Notes under the pieces: model-generated
Told to the model about the DNA's origin: nothing
The model's input: the letters and a program-made list of their open reading frames with translations, nothing else
Databases searched by the model: none
Shown: positions 51,298 through 60,990 of the stretch, piece after piece
Layout of the letters: each line of letters opens with the position of its first letter
Numbering within the stretch: the first letter of the stretch is position 1
Assembly: GCA_965198565.1 (NCBI GenBank)
Contig: OZ240665.1
Location: forward strand, 1,116,001-1,180,000
Length of the DNA stretch: 64,000 bases
DNA from: LMUY01 sp965198565
GTDB lineage: Bacteria; Pseudomonadota; Alphaproteobacteria; Acetobacterales; Acetobacteraceae
Reading direction: 5' to 3'
Position numbers and translations under genes: made by a program

Positions 51298-52590
51298 TTA
51301 ACAGGGGGCGGCGAGCCTCGCCAGTTCGGCCCGGCATTGCTCCGCCGTGGCGTGGCAGCCGCCGGCGAGCCACCAGGCGCGGACCTGCCGCAGCAAGTCG
51401 CCCACTCTCGGGCCGGGGAGGATGCCGAGCGCCAGTGCGTCCCGCCCTTCGAGCGGGAATTTGGGCGTGGCGAGGGCGCGCAGCCGCTCGCGCACGCTGT
51501 CCGGTTGCCCGGCGAGCCAGGAGCGGCCGATCAGCGCCGCCTTGTCGGTGTCGGCGAGTTGGCGGCGCAGGTCGTCGTCGTCGCCTGCAGGCGGTGCGCC
51601 GCGCAGGCCGGACAGGCGGGCGATTTCGGCGAGCGAGGCTTTCAGCCGGGTGGCGACGGGGGTGGGGTCGCCCGGCACCAGGGCGGCGAGCCGCAGCAGC
51701 GGGTCGGGCGGCAGGCGGGCGAGCCGGGGCGACTCCCTTTTCTTCTCCCTCTCCCCCTGGGAGAGGGCCGGGGTGACGGTGTCGGCTGGTTCGGTCAGGG
51801 GCGTTGGCCCCTCACCTTGACCCTCCCCTCCACTGCCAGTCCACGGGCTGGTGCCCGCGGAACCTTGGGCAGTTCCGCCCAGAGGGAAAGGGAGATAGGA
51901 CTCGGGCAAAATCGCTGCCAGCACGCCGGTTTCGGCCATCAGCGACACCGCTTCATCCGGGTCGGGCGCGGCCAGGATGCGCTTCAACTCGCTCCAAACC
52001 CGCTCCGCCGAGAGCTGCGCCAGCCCCGGCACACCCGCCCGGATCGCCCCCAGCGCGACCGGATCGGCCGGCCCGGCGCCATAGCGCGCCTGGAAGCGGA
52101 AGAACCGCAGGATGCGCAGGTAGTCCTCCGCAACCCGCTGCTCCGCCTCGCCCACGAACCGCACCCGCCCCGCGGACAAATCCGCCTGGCCGCCGAAGTA
52201 ATCGTGCAGCACGCCGTCAGGCGAGAGCGACATGGCGTTGATGGTGAAGTCCCGCCGTGCCGCGTCCTGCTGCCAGTCGTCGGTCCAGGCCACCTCGGCA
52301 TGGCGCCCGTCGGTCTGCAGGTCGCGGCGCAGGGTGGTGATCTCGAACGGCCGGCCTTCCAGCACGGCGGTCACGGTGCCGTGCGCCAGCCCGGTCGGCA
52401 CGGCCTTGATGCCCGCCTTGGTGAGGGCGGCCGCGACTTGCTCGGGCGGCGTGGGCGTGGCCAGGTCGATGTCGCTGCCCGGGCGGCTCAGCAGACTGTC
52501 GCGCACGCAGCCGCCCACCAGGCGCGCGCCGGGCAGCGTCTCGAACAAGCGCTGGATCGCCGGGTCGGTCAGCAGCGGGTTAGCCGCCAT
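51298..52590 (-). CDS. cca: CCA tRNA nucleotidyltransferase with an in-frame REP-derived insert
   Basis: This enzyme adds or repairs the CCA end of tRNA. The head has LVGGCVRDSLLSRPGSDIDLATPT with the catalytic DxD, RRDFTINAMSLSPDG, and EDYLRILRFFRFQARYG. The C-terminal body is interrupted at about residues 231-280 by a low-complexity stretch (SGGEGQGEGPTP, TVTPALSQGEREKKRESP) that is the translation of a REP-like repeat pair (51741-51900). Normal sequence resumes at ARLPPDPLLRLAALVPGDP. The frame is kept, giving 430 residues. The insert lies in the variable helical part, so activity may be retained. ATG 52590 overlaps DUF6111 by 11 nt. Confidence 0.92.
   Translation of the reverse strand: MAANPLLTDPAIQRLFETLPGARLVGGCVRDSLLSRPGSDIDLATPTPPEQVAAALTKAGIKAVPTGLAHGTVTAVLEGRPFEITTLRRDLQTDGRHAEVAWTDDWQQDAARRDFTINAMSLSPDGVLHDYFGGQADLSAGRVRFVGEAEQRVAEDYLRILRFFRFQARYGAGPADPVALGAIRAGVPGLAQLSAERVWSELKRILAAPDPDEAVSLMAETGVLAAILPESYLPFPLGGTAQGSAGTSPWTGSGGEGQGEGPTPLTEPADTVTPALSQGEREKKRESPRLARLPPDPLLRLAALVPGDPTPVATRLKASLAEIARLSGLRGAPPAGDDDDLRRQLADTDKAALIGRSWLAGQPDSVRERLRALATPKFPLEGRDALALGILPGPRVGDLLRQVRAWWLAGGCHATAEQCRAELARLAAPC
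51741..51900. repeat. REP-like repeat pair inside the cca coding sequence
   Basis: First copy 51741-51779 (TCTCCCTCTCCCCCTGGGAGAG then GGCCGGGGTGACGG); second, more diverged copy about 51807-51900 (CCCCTCACCTTGACCCTCCCC to GAGGGAAAGGGAGAT). They are in inverted order, as in the intergenic pairs of this window, but contain no stop in the cca frame. Confidence 0.82.
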
Positions 52591-52822
52591 GCCCCTCGGT
52601 CACCGTGCCCCCCTGTTGTATATGCGCCGGCACGTAGCGCTGGTGCGGCGCCAGGCCCTCGCTGGTCCCTTGCCAGATCACCGCGCCCGCCACCACCAGC
52701 TCGACCACCCCGATCAGCACCACGGCCCGGCGGCTTGGCACCCGGCGATACACCACCGCCCACAACAGCGCAGCCGCAAACAGCGGCGCCAAGGCCACGA
52801 TCGCCTCGCCGAAGCGCAGCAT
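52580..52822 (-). CDS. DUF6111-like small membrane protein
   Basis: This 80-residue protein has two hydrophobic helices (FGEAIVALAPLFAAALLWAVVY and AVVLIGVVELVVAGAVIW) and a tail APHQRYVPAHIQQG that matches DUF6111 proteins found between Nudix and cca genes in alphaproteobacteria. Function is unknown. ATG 52822 shares a base with the Nudix stop (TGATG), and its end overlaps cca by 11 nt. Confidence 0.75.
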   Translation of the reverse strand: MLRFGEAIVALAPLFAAALLWAVVYRRVPSRRAVVLIGVVELVVAGAVIWQGTSEGLAPHQRYVPAHIQQGGTVTEGHGG

Positions 52823-53487
52823 CAGCCACGCGCCTCGTCCAGCGGCCGCAACCGCGCGAGCGCCGGGTCGTCCGCCGCCCGCAACCGGCGCGCCAGCTCC
52901 ACCAGGATCGCCGCCGTAGCGCCCCAGATGTAATGCTGCGGATGCGGCCATACCCAGAACTCGCGATCACGGCCCCTGAAATGCGCCCGCTGCCGCTGCG
53001 GGCCCGCCGGGTCCAGCAGGGTTTGCAGCGGCAGGGTGAAGACCTCCTCCACCTCCGCCGCGGCCAGCACCGGCGCGAAGCCCGACGCCAGCAGCCCTAC
53101 CACCGGCGTGATGCAAAACCCCGTCCCGGTCAGGCGGTCCGGCAGCCGGCCGACCAGCTCCACGCGCTGCGCCGGCAAACCGACTTCCTCCATCGCCTCG
53201 CGCAAGGCGGCCTGCTCCGGCGCCTCTCCCGGGTCGATCCGGCCGCCCGGAAACGCCACCTGCCCGGCATGCGACGAGAGCGTGCTGGTGCGCTTGGTGA
53301 GCAGGATGCCCGGATTGTCGCCATGCAGGATGGCCACCAGCACAGCCGCCGGGATCGCCCGCGCTCGGTCCAGGCCGGCCGCCTCGGCAGTGGACGCCAC
53401 CGGCGCCACGGCGTCGCCGAGGGTCTGCGGAACGGTGCCGTCGCGCTGGGAGGCTCGCAGGCGGGCGCGCAGCTCGCCTATGTCCAA
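52822..53487 (-). CDS. Nudix hydrolase, CoA pyrophosphatase-like
   Basis: This 221-residue Nudix protein has the box GRIDPGEAPEQAALREAMEE followed by VGL (G-x5-E-x7-REUxEExGU complete), with TLSSHAGQVAFPGG just before it, a feature of the NudL/CoA-diphosphatase group. It probably cleaves CoA or acyl-CoA to phosphopantetheine and adenosine 3',5'-bisphosphate. It sits between DUF1285 and DUF6111-cca in one run with almost no gaps. Confidence 0.9.
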   Translation of the reverse strand: MDIGELRARLRASQRDGTVPQTLGDAVAPVASTAEAAGLDRARAIPAAVLVAILHGDNPGILLTKRTSTLSSHAGQVAFPGGRIDPGEAPEQAALREAMEEVGLPAQRVELVGRLPDRLTGTGFCITPVVGLLASGFAPVLAAAEVEEVFTLPLQTLLDPAGPQRQRAHFRGRDREFWVWPHPQHYIWGATAAILVELARRLRAADDPALARLRPLDEARG

Positions 53488-53490
53488 GAG

Positions 53491-54159
53491 TTAGCCCTCG
53501 CAGGCGGGCAGGTCGCCCAGCGAGAAGAAGCAGCCGCAACTCCACACGCCGAGAACCTTACGGCCGCGGATGGTGCCCGGCACCGCCAGCGCCACCAGCT
53601 CGTAATACACCGCCCGCGCAATCCGCGCCTCGACCGGCGCCGCGCCCACCCCGTCGCGCACGTGCAGATACGGCGTTGGCTCGCAGGTGAGGATATCGTG
53701 CGCCACGCGGATCGGGTGGTTCGGCCCGGCGGTCACCATCTGGTCGATATTGGTGCGGAAGCTCAGCACCTGGTCGCGTGCATCGCCGCCCCAATGCAGC
53801 TCCACGGCGACGAAGGGCGAATCCTCCACATCGATCCGGCCCCGCTCGACCGGCGTCTCCAGCCAGAAACTGCCGTCGGCTTCACGCTTCAACACGCCGG
53901 AGAACAGGCAGACCAGTTCTTTGCGGTTGATCGGGCTGCCGCGGTAGAGCCAGGTGCCGTCGCGCTTGATCAGGAACGGCAGGTCGCCGCACTCCACGCG
54001 GCTGCGTGTTGGCGCGCCCGGTATGCACGCTGCACGAGTCTTAGAAGCACGGGGGTTTGATGGCTTACTCACGCCACCGGGGGACGGGAACAAGCCATAG
54101 TCGGCCGATTGGGTGTTTTCTGCTTGGAGGTAGGCACTTGGCGGCATGGCCTTGTTCAC
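53491..54159 (-). CDS. DUF1285 family protein
   Basis: This protein of about 222 residues has the DUF1285 core: CGDLPFLIKRDGTWLYRGSPINRKELVCLFSGVLKREADGSFWLETPVERGRIDVEDSPFVAVEL and TNIDQMVTAGPNHPIRV. Family function is unknown. The N-terminal 60 residues are low in conservation and the start is uncertain: GTG 54159 has GGAG 8 nt upstream; ATG 54147 is close to AAGG. It leads the DUF1285-Nudix-DUF6111-cca-ABC run. Confidence 0.85.
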   Translation of the reverse strand: MNKAMPPSAYLQAENTQSADYGLFPSPGGVSKPSNPRASKTRAACIPGAPTRSRVECGDLPFLIKRDGTWLYRGSPINRKELVCLFSGVLKREADGSFWLETPVERGRIDVEDSPFVAVELHWGGDARDQVLSFRTNIDQMVTAGPNHPIRVAHDILTCEPTPYLHVRDGVGAAPVEARIARAVYYELVALAVPGTIRGRKVLGVWSCGCFFSLGDLPACEG

Positions 54160-54274
54160 AACCTGCTCTCCGCCCAACCGAAATGCTGTAACTGCCAAGG
54201 GATATAGGTAGCATCCCCCTCACGATGAAACCCCTCCTCGCCATATCGCCTCGCAGCAGGAGGTAGTGTTCGGC

Positions 54275-55260
<986 letters not shown>

Positions 55261-55264
<4 letters not shown>

Positions 55265-56139
55265 GAGCAAGCCCGCTGCCAGACACATCCCAATCCACCT
55301 TCCAGCCGGTGCTTCGGGCGGAAGCACTGGGGGCCAGGCTCCCGCCGCTGCTGGTGGCGGCCGACCGCGTTGCGGCCACGGTCGCGCAAGGAGTGCACGG
55401 GCGGCGCCGGGTCGGGCAGGGCGACAGCTTCTGGCAGTTCCGGCCCTACCAGCAGGGGGATACGCCGAGCCGCATCGACTGGCGGCAGTCTGCCAAGTCG
55501 GCCCGCACGTTCGTGCGCGAGAACGAGTGGGAGGCCGCGCAGACGGTGCATCTGTGGCGCGACGGCTCGCCCTCGATGCGCTGGCGCTCCGGCGCCGCCG
55601 TGCCGCAGAAGCTCGAGCGGGCGGAGCTGATCCTGCTGGCGCTGGCCTCGCTGCTGCTGCGCGGCGGCGAGCGAGTGCGGCTGCTGGGCGAACGCACCCG
55701 GGGCTCGCTGGCCGCGATGGCCGAGGCGCTGGGCGGCCTGGCCGGCGGCGGCATCCCGGCCAACGTGCCCGTCCCCGCCCATGGCCGCGTCGTGCTGATC
55801 GGCGACTTCCTGCAGCCGCTCGAGGACATCCGCGCCAGCCTGAGCTATCTCGCCGCCATCCCGGTGCGCGGCCACCTGCTCCAGGTGCTCGACCCGGCGG
55901 AGGCGCTGCTGCCCTATAGCGGCCGGGTGCGGTTCCGCGGGGTGGAAGCCGAGGGCGACACGCTGGTGCCGCAGGTGGAGGGCATTCGCGACGCCTATGC
56001 CGCCGCCCTGGCTGCCCAGCAGAGCGGCCTCTCCGCCCTGTGCCGCGCCGCGGGCTGGGGCTTCGGCACCCATCGCACCGACGCGCCGCCGGAACGCGCC
56101 CTGCTCGGCCTCTACACCGCGCTGAGCGGAGTCGCGTGA
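55261..56139 (+). CDS. DUF58 family protein
   Basis: This 292-residue protein is the usual MoxR companion. The DUF58 core is VHGRRRVGQGDSFWQFRPYQQGDTPSRIDWRQSAKSARTFVRENEWEAAQTVHLW, followed by a VWA-like part with weak metal motif (DGSPSM). It begins at TTG 55261, overlapping the moxR stop by TTGA. The stop at 56137-56139 lies in the first copy of a 26-bp tandem repeat. Confidence 0.92.
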
Positions 56140-56213
56140 GCAACGCGCGGAGAAACGACTCGTGAGCAACGCGCGGAGAAATGACCCGTGAGCAACGCGC
56201 GGAGAAATGACCC
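56136..56213 (+). repeat. Three 26-bp tandem units forming coupled minicistrons
   Basis: Units at 56136-56161, 56162-56187 and 56188-56213 differ at only a few bases (unit 1 ends AACGACTC, the others AATGACCC). Each begins GTGAGCAACGCGCGGAGAAA. Each GTG opens a nine-codon frame (MSNARRNDS or MSNARRNDP) whose TGA overlaps the next start (GTGA, GTGA, then ATGA at 56213-56217 of the BatA gene). The first GTG overlaps the DUF58 stop. Each unit carries GGAG as a potential ribosome site for the next start. Confidence 0.85.
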
Positions 56214-58871
56214 ATGATCTTCGCCGCCCCTTGGGTGCTGGGCGCCCTGGTGGTCCTGCCCGCGCTCTGGTGGCTGCTGCGGGTAACGCCGCCTTCGCCG
56301 CGGGTGCAGGATTTTCCGGCCATCCGCCTGCTCGCCGGGCTGCGCGCGCGCGAGGAGACCGCCGCCCGCACGCCGCTGTGGCTGCTGCTGCTGCGCACCA
56401 TCGCGGCCGCGCTGCTGATCATAGGCCTGGCGCGCCCGGTGCTGGACGCCGCCGCGGCGCTGCCCGGCAGTGGGCCGCTGATCCTGGTGCTGGACAATGG
56501 CTGGGGTGCGGCGGCCGACTGGGGCGCGCGCATGACTGCGGCCAACGACGCCCTGCAGCGCGCCGAGCGCGCCGGCCGCCCCGTCGCCCTGCTCACCACC
56601 GCCCGCTCGGGGCAGAACACAGCGCCGCTGCTCAGCCCCGCCATGCCGGCCGCCGAGCTGCGCCCGCGCCTGGCCGCGCTGCATCCCGAGGCGTGGCCGC
56701 CCGACCGCGCCGCCGCCGCCCACGCCCTGGCCGGCGCCAAGGGCAGCGTGGTCTACGTCTCGGACGGGCTGGCTGCTGGCGACCCGAAGGCGGACGCGGC
56801 GTTTTCGGCGGCTTTGCGCGCCGCCGGCCCGGTGATCGAAATCGCACCCGGCGCGCCCACCGCCCGCGTGCTGCTGCCGCCCCGCAGCGAGGCCGACCGG
56901 GTGGTCGCCCGAGCCGCCCTGCTGCCGCAGCCCGCGCCCACCGACCTCGCCGTGCTGGCGCAAAGCGGCGACGGGCGCACCCTGGCCCGCGCCACCGCGC
57001 ATGTGCCGCCCGGCGCCACCGAGGCCGAGCTGCCGATCGTGCTGCCGCCGGAGCTGCGCAACCGCCTCACCCGCCTGGTGGTGGAAGGCCCGGCCAGCGC
57101 CGCTGGCGTGTTCCTGCTGGACGAAGGCTTCCGCCGCCGCCCGGTTGGCTTGGTCACCGCCGAAGCGGGGGCGGATACGCCGCTGGTGGGCTCACTCTAC
57201 TACCTCGAGCAGGCGCTCGCGCCCTTCACCGAGCTGCGCCACGGCGACCTGCACACGCTGCTCTCCCGCGACATCGCCGTGATCGTTCTGGCCGACCGGC
57301 CGCTCACCCCGGCCGAGGCGCCCGAACTGGCCGCCTGGGTGGAGAAAGGCGGCCTATTGCTGCGGTTTGCCGGGCCGCGCACGGCCGAGCCGCAAGACGA
57401 CGAGATCGGCGAGGCCGCCGCCCCCGATCCGCTGCTGCCCGAGCGCCTCCTGGCCGAGGACCGTCAATTGGGCGGCGCGCTGTCCTGGAGCCAACCCGCG
57501 CGGCTCGCCCCGTTCCCCGCCAGTTCGCCCTTCGCGGGCCTGACCGTGCCCGAGGAGGTTACCGTGAACCGCCAAGTCCTGGCCGAACCCTCCGTCCAGC
57601 TTGCCGACCACACCTGGGCGCGCCTGGTGGACGGCACGCCGCTGGTGACGGAAGCCCCGCGCGGTGCCGGGCGCATCGTGCTGTTCCACGTCACCGCGAA
57701 CGCGGATTGGTCGAACCTGCCGCTCTCCGGCCTGTTCCCCGAGATGTTGCGGCGGCTGGTGGCGCTGTCGGCCGGCGTGTCCGGCGCGCCCGAGACGGGG
57801 CCGCTCAGCCCGGCGGAGGCGCTGGACGGGTTCGGCGTGCTCGGCACTCCGCCGCCTGCCGCGATCGGGCTGGCTGGCGCCGCGTTCGCCACGACGCAGG
57901 TCTCGCCGGAGCATCCGCCGGGGTTGTATGGGCCGGAAGCCGGGCGCCGGGCGCTGAACCTCAGCAACGCCATGCCGCCCTTGGCTGCCGCTGGGTCGAT
58001 CCCGGGCGCCTCGCAACTGTCGCTGACCAGCGGCACGCATGAGCGGGCGATCGGCCCGTGGCTGGTGGCCGCCGGGCTGGCGCTGCTCGCCATCGACCTG
58101 CTGCTCGCGCTGCGGCTGCGCGGTCTGTTGCGGCCCGCGATGGCTGCGGCGGTGTTGCTGATCATCGCCGCGCCGCCGAGCCACGCCCAATTGCCCAACC
58201 CGCCTTGGAAGGCCGCGCTGGAAACCCGGCTGGCCTATATCGTCTCGGGCGACCCCAGCGTGGACGCGATGGCGCGGGCGGGCTTGGCGGGGCTTTCGGC
58301 CTATGTCAACGCGCGCACGGCCGCCCATCTCGGCGACCCCTCCGGCCTCACCCCCGGCGTGGACGATCTCAGCTTCTATCCGCTGCTGTATTGGCCGGTG
58401 GTGTCGAGCCAGCCGCTCAACCCTGCGGCGGTCCAGGCGCTCAACGACTTCATGCGCGACGGCGGCATCATCGTGATCGACAGCCGGGGCGACCCGACCC
58501 TGCTGCGCACCGCCGCCATCGGGCTGTCCATCCCGCCGCTCACCCCGCTCACCACGGAGCATGTCCTGTCCCGAGCCTTCTACCTGCTCAGCGAATATCC
58601 CGGCCGCCTGGTGGGCGACACCGTGTGGGTGCAGCGCCAGGGCGACCGCAGCAATGACGACGTGAGCCCGGTGGTGATCGGCTCCAACGATTGGGCGTCG
58701 GCCTGGGCGGTGGACGGCAACGGCCACACCTTGCTCGATTTGGACGGCGGGCCGCGGCAGCGCACCTTGGCCTACCGCTTTGGGGTGAACCTCGTGATGT
58801 ACGCGCTGACCGGCAACTATAAGGGTGACCAGGTGCACGTGCCGCACATCCTGGAACGGCTGGGCCAGTAG
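56214..58871 (+). CDS. BatA/DUF4159-type membrane protein
   Basis: This 885-residue protein has an N-terminal BatA-like part with two membrane helices (PWVLGALVVLPALWWLL, TPLWLLLLRTIAAALLIIGLARPVL), a VWA-like region without an obvious intact metal site (LILVLDNGWGAAADW), a large extracytoplasmic middle, helices near 610-660, and a C-terminal DUF4159 domain (YLLSEYPGRLVGDTVWVQ, NDWASAW, YRFGVNLVMYALTGNYKGDQVHVP). It probably forms an envelope complex with the MoxR, DUF58 and downstream proteins. ATG 56214 immediately follows the triplicated 26-bp unit. Confidence 0.9.
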   Translation: MIFAAPWVLGALVVLPALWWLLRVTPPSPRVQDFPAIRLLAGLRAREETAARTPLWLLLLRTIAAALLIIGLARPVLDAAAALPGSGPLILVLDNGWGAAADWGARMTAANDALQRAERAGRPVALLTTARSGQNTAPLLSPAMPAAELRPRLAALHPEAWPPDRAAAAHALAGAKGSVVYVSDGLAAGDPKADAAFSAALRAAGPVIEIAPGAPTARVLLPPRSEADRVVARAALLPQPAPTDLAVLAQSGDGRTLARATAHVPPGATEAELPIVLPPELRNRLTRLVVEGPASAAGVFLLDEGFRRRPVGLVTAEAGADTPLVGSLYYLEQALAPFTELRHGDLHTLLSRDIAVIVLADRPLTPAEAPELAAWVEKGGLLLRFAGPRTAEPQDDEIGEAAAPDPLLPERLLAEDRQLGGALSWSQPARLAPFPASSPFAGLTVPEEVTVNRQVLAEPSVQLADHTWARLVDGTPLVTEAPRGAGRIVLFHVTANADWSNLPLSGLFPEMLRRLVALSAGVSGAPETGPLSPAEALDGFGVLGTPPPAAIGLAGAAFATTQVSPEHPPGLYGPEAGRRALNLSNAMPPLAAAGSIPGASQLSLTSGTHERAIGPWLVAAGLALLAIDLLLALRLRGLLRPAMAAAVLLIIAAPPSHAQLPNPPWKAALETRLAYIVSGDPSVDAMARAGLAGLSAYVNARTAAHLGDPSGLTPGVDDLSFYPLLYWPVVSSQPLNPAAVQALNDFMRDGGIIVIDSRGDPTLLRTAAIGLSIPPLTPLTTEHVLSRAFYLLSEYPGRLVGDTVWVQRQGDRSNDDVSPVVIGSNDWASAWAVDGNGHTLLDLDGGPRQRTLAYRFGVNLVMYALTGNYKGDQVHVPHILERLGQ

Positions 58872-58873
58872 AC

Positions 58874-60943
58874 ATGCAGGCGATCAGCGCGATCCGCTTC
58901 GTCCCCACTCTGCCCTGGCCGCTGCTCGCCGGGCTTGCCGCCCTGTGCGTGCTGGCCTTGGCGCCGGCGCTGTGGCGGCGTGCACGCGGCTCGCTGCTGC
59001 GGCTGCTGTCCTTCGCCGTCGTGCTGCTGTGGCTGTCTGGCCCCCGCCTGGTGCAGGAAACCCGCGACCCGCTGAACGACATCGCCGTGATGGTGGTGGA
59101 TAAGACCGACTCCATGGGGGTCGCCAACCGGGGCGCGCTGGTGGACGCCGCCGCTGCCAAGCTCACCACCGAAGCCGCGCAAATCCCCGGCCTCGAGCTG
59201 CGCACCGTCACCGTGCCCGAGGGCGGGCATGACGGCACAAGGCTGTTCACCGCGCTCGACCGTGCGCTGGCCGACATCCCGCGCTCCCGCCTGTCCGGCG
59301 TGGTGATGCTGACCGACGGGCAGATCCACGACATCCCGGCCAACCCGCCGCCCGCCCCGATCCACGTGCTGCTCCCCGGCGCGGGCGAGCAGACCGACCG
59401 CCGCATCCGCGTGGTGGAGGCGCCCGCCTACGGCATCGTCGGCAAATCCGTCACCCTGCGCGTCGCGGTGGACGATCTTGGCGTGGGTGACGCCGGCGCC
59501 ACCACCACGCTCACCATCCGCCGCGATGGGGACCCGCCGCAGGTGGAGCGCATCCCGGTCGGCCAGGTCGAGCCGATCGACGTGCCGATCACCCGCGCCG
59601 GCCCGACCGTGCTGGAGCTTACCGCCGCTCCCTTGGCGGGCGAGGTCAGCGACCTCAACAACCACGCGGTGGTCTCGATCAACGGCGTGCGCGACCGGCT
59701 GCGCGTGCTGCTGGTGTCGGGTGAGCCGCATGCCGGCGAACGCACCTGGCGCCGCCTGCTGAAAGCCGACCCGGCGGTCGACCTGGTGCATTTCACCATC
59801 CTGCGCCCGCCGGAAAAGGACGACATGACGCCGCTGAACGAGCTGGCGCTGATCGCCTTCCCGGTGCGCGAGCTGTTCCAGGTCAAGATCAAGGAATTCG
59901 ACCTGATAATCCTGGACCGCTTCTCCAACCAGGGCATCCTGCCGGCGCCGTACCTGCGCAACATCGCCGACTATGTGCGGAACGGCGGGGCGCTGCTGCT
60001 CTCGGTCGGGCCGGAGTTCAGCGGCCCGTCCTCGCTCGCCTACAGCCCGCTGGCTCCCGTGCTGCCGGCCGAACCGCTGAGCGGCGGCGCGGGCACGCTG
60101 GACGGTCCGTTCCGCCCTCAGGTGACCGCGCTGGGCGAGCGCCATCCCGTCACCGCCGGGCTGCCCGGCGACAAGCCCGGCGGCGTGCCGAATTGGGGCC
60201 AGTGGTATCGCCGGCTGCAGCCCAACAGCTCGCGCGGGCAGGCCGTGATGAGCGGGCCGGACGGGCAGCCGCTGCTGTTGCTGGACCGCGTCGGCCAGGG
60301 CCGCACCGCCCTGCTGCTGTCCGACCAGATCTGGCTGTGGTCGCGCGACCACGAAGGCGGCGGGCCGCAGGCCGAGCTGCTGCGGCGGGTGGCGCACTGG
60401 TTGATGAAGGAGCCGGCGCTGGAGGAAGAGGCGCTCACCGCGTCCATCGCGGAGGCGACCCTGCATGTCGAGCGGCGCACCACGCTGGATAGCCCGCCGC
60501 CGCCGATCACGGTCACCTCGCCGAGCGGCAAGACGACCACGCTCACTTTGCAGTCGGCCGGGCCGGGGCGAGCCGCCGGGTCGGTTCCGGCGGCCGAACC
60601 CGGGGTGTGGCGCGCCACCGACGGCACCCGCACCGCCTTTGCCGCGGCCGGCACTGCCAACCCGCTAGAGATCGCCGACCTGCGCGCCTCGGCCGAGCAC
60701 ATCACTCCGATCGTCCGCGCGTCCGGCGGCAGCGTGCACTGGCTCGAGCCCGGCGGCGCGCCGGAGTTGCGCATGGTGGAGGCGGACCGCGCGACCTCTG
60801 GCAGCGGCTGGATCGGCCTGCGCCGCAACCACGACCACATCGTGACGGGACTGGACGCGATCCCCCTGCTCCCCGCCTGGGCCGCGTTGCCGCTGTTGTT
60901 GGGCCTGATCCTGGTCGCCTGGCGCCGCGAGGGGGTGGGTTAG
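58874..60943 (+). CDS. Membrane protein with VWA-like and glutamine-amidotransferase-like regions
   Basis: This 689-residue protein has two N-terminal helices (WPLLAGLAALCVLALAPALW and LLRLLSFAVVLLWLSGPRL), a VWA-like domain (DIAVMVVDKTDSMG, SGVVMLTDGQIHDI), Ig-like segments, a class I amidotransferase-like fold (EFDLIILDRFSNQGILPAPYLRNIADYVRNGGALLLSVGPEF) without a clear nucleophile cysteine, and a C-terminal helix (AWAALPLLLGLILVAWRR). It starts 2 nt after the BatA-like stop. It ends the MoxR-DUF58-BatA operon. Confidence 0.88.
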   Translation: MQAISAIRFVPTLPWPLLAGLAALCVLALAPALWRRARGSLLRLLSFAVVLLWLSGPRLVQETRDPLNDIAVMVVDKTDSMGVANRGALVDAAAAKLTTEAAQIPGLELRTVTVPEGGHDGTRLFTALDRALADIPRSRLSGVVMLTDGQIHDIPANPPPAPIHVLLPGAGEQTDRRIRVVEAPAYGIVGKSVTLRVAVDDLGVGDAGATTTLTIRRDGDPPQVERIPVGQVEPIDVPITRAGPTVLELTAAPLAGEVSDLNNHAVVSINGVRDRLRVLLVSGEPHAGERTWRRLLKADPAVDLVHFTILRPPEKDDMTPLNELALIAFPVRELFQVKIKEFDLIILDRFSNQGILPAPYLRNIADYVRNGGALLLSVGPEFSGPSSLAYSPLAPVLPAEPLSGGAGTLDGPFRPQVTALGERHPVTAGLPGDKPGGVPNWGQWYRRLQPNSSRGQAVMSGPDGQPLLLLDRVGQGRTALLLSDQIWLWSRDHEGGGPQAELLRRVAHWLMKEPALEEEALTASIAEATLHVERRTTLDSPPPPITVTSPSGKTTTLTLQSAGPGRAAGSVPAAEPGVWRATDGTRTAFAAAGTANPLEIADLRASAEHITPIVRASGGSVHWLEPGGAPELRMVEADRATSGSGWIGLRRNHDHIVTGLDAIPLLPAWAALPLLLGLILVAWRREGVG

Positions 60944-60949
60944 AGGGAT

Positions 60950-60974
60950 CTCCCTCTCCTGGCGGGAGAGGGAA
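60950..60974. repeat. Short REP-like repeat
   Basis: CTCCCTCTCCTGGCGGGAGAGGG gives the palindrome of the family without the GGGTGAGGG tail. It lies between the stop of the VWA gene and the IS1182 element and may mark the transcript end of the MoxR operon. Confidence 0.7.
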
Positions 60975-60990
60975 ATATACCGGGGCCTAG

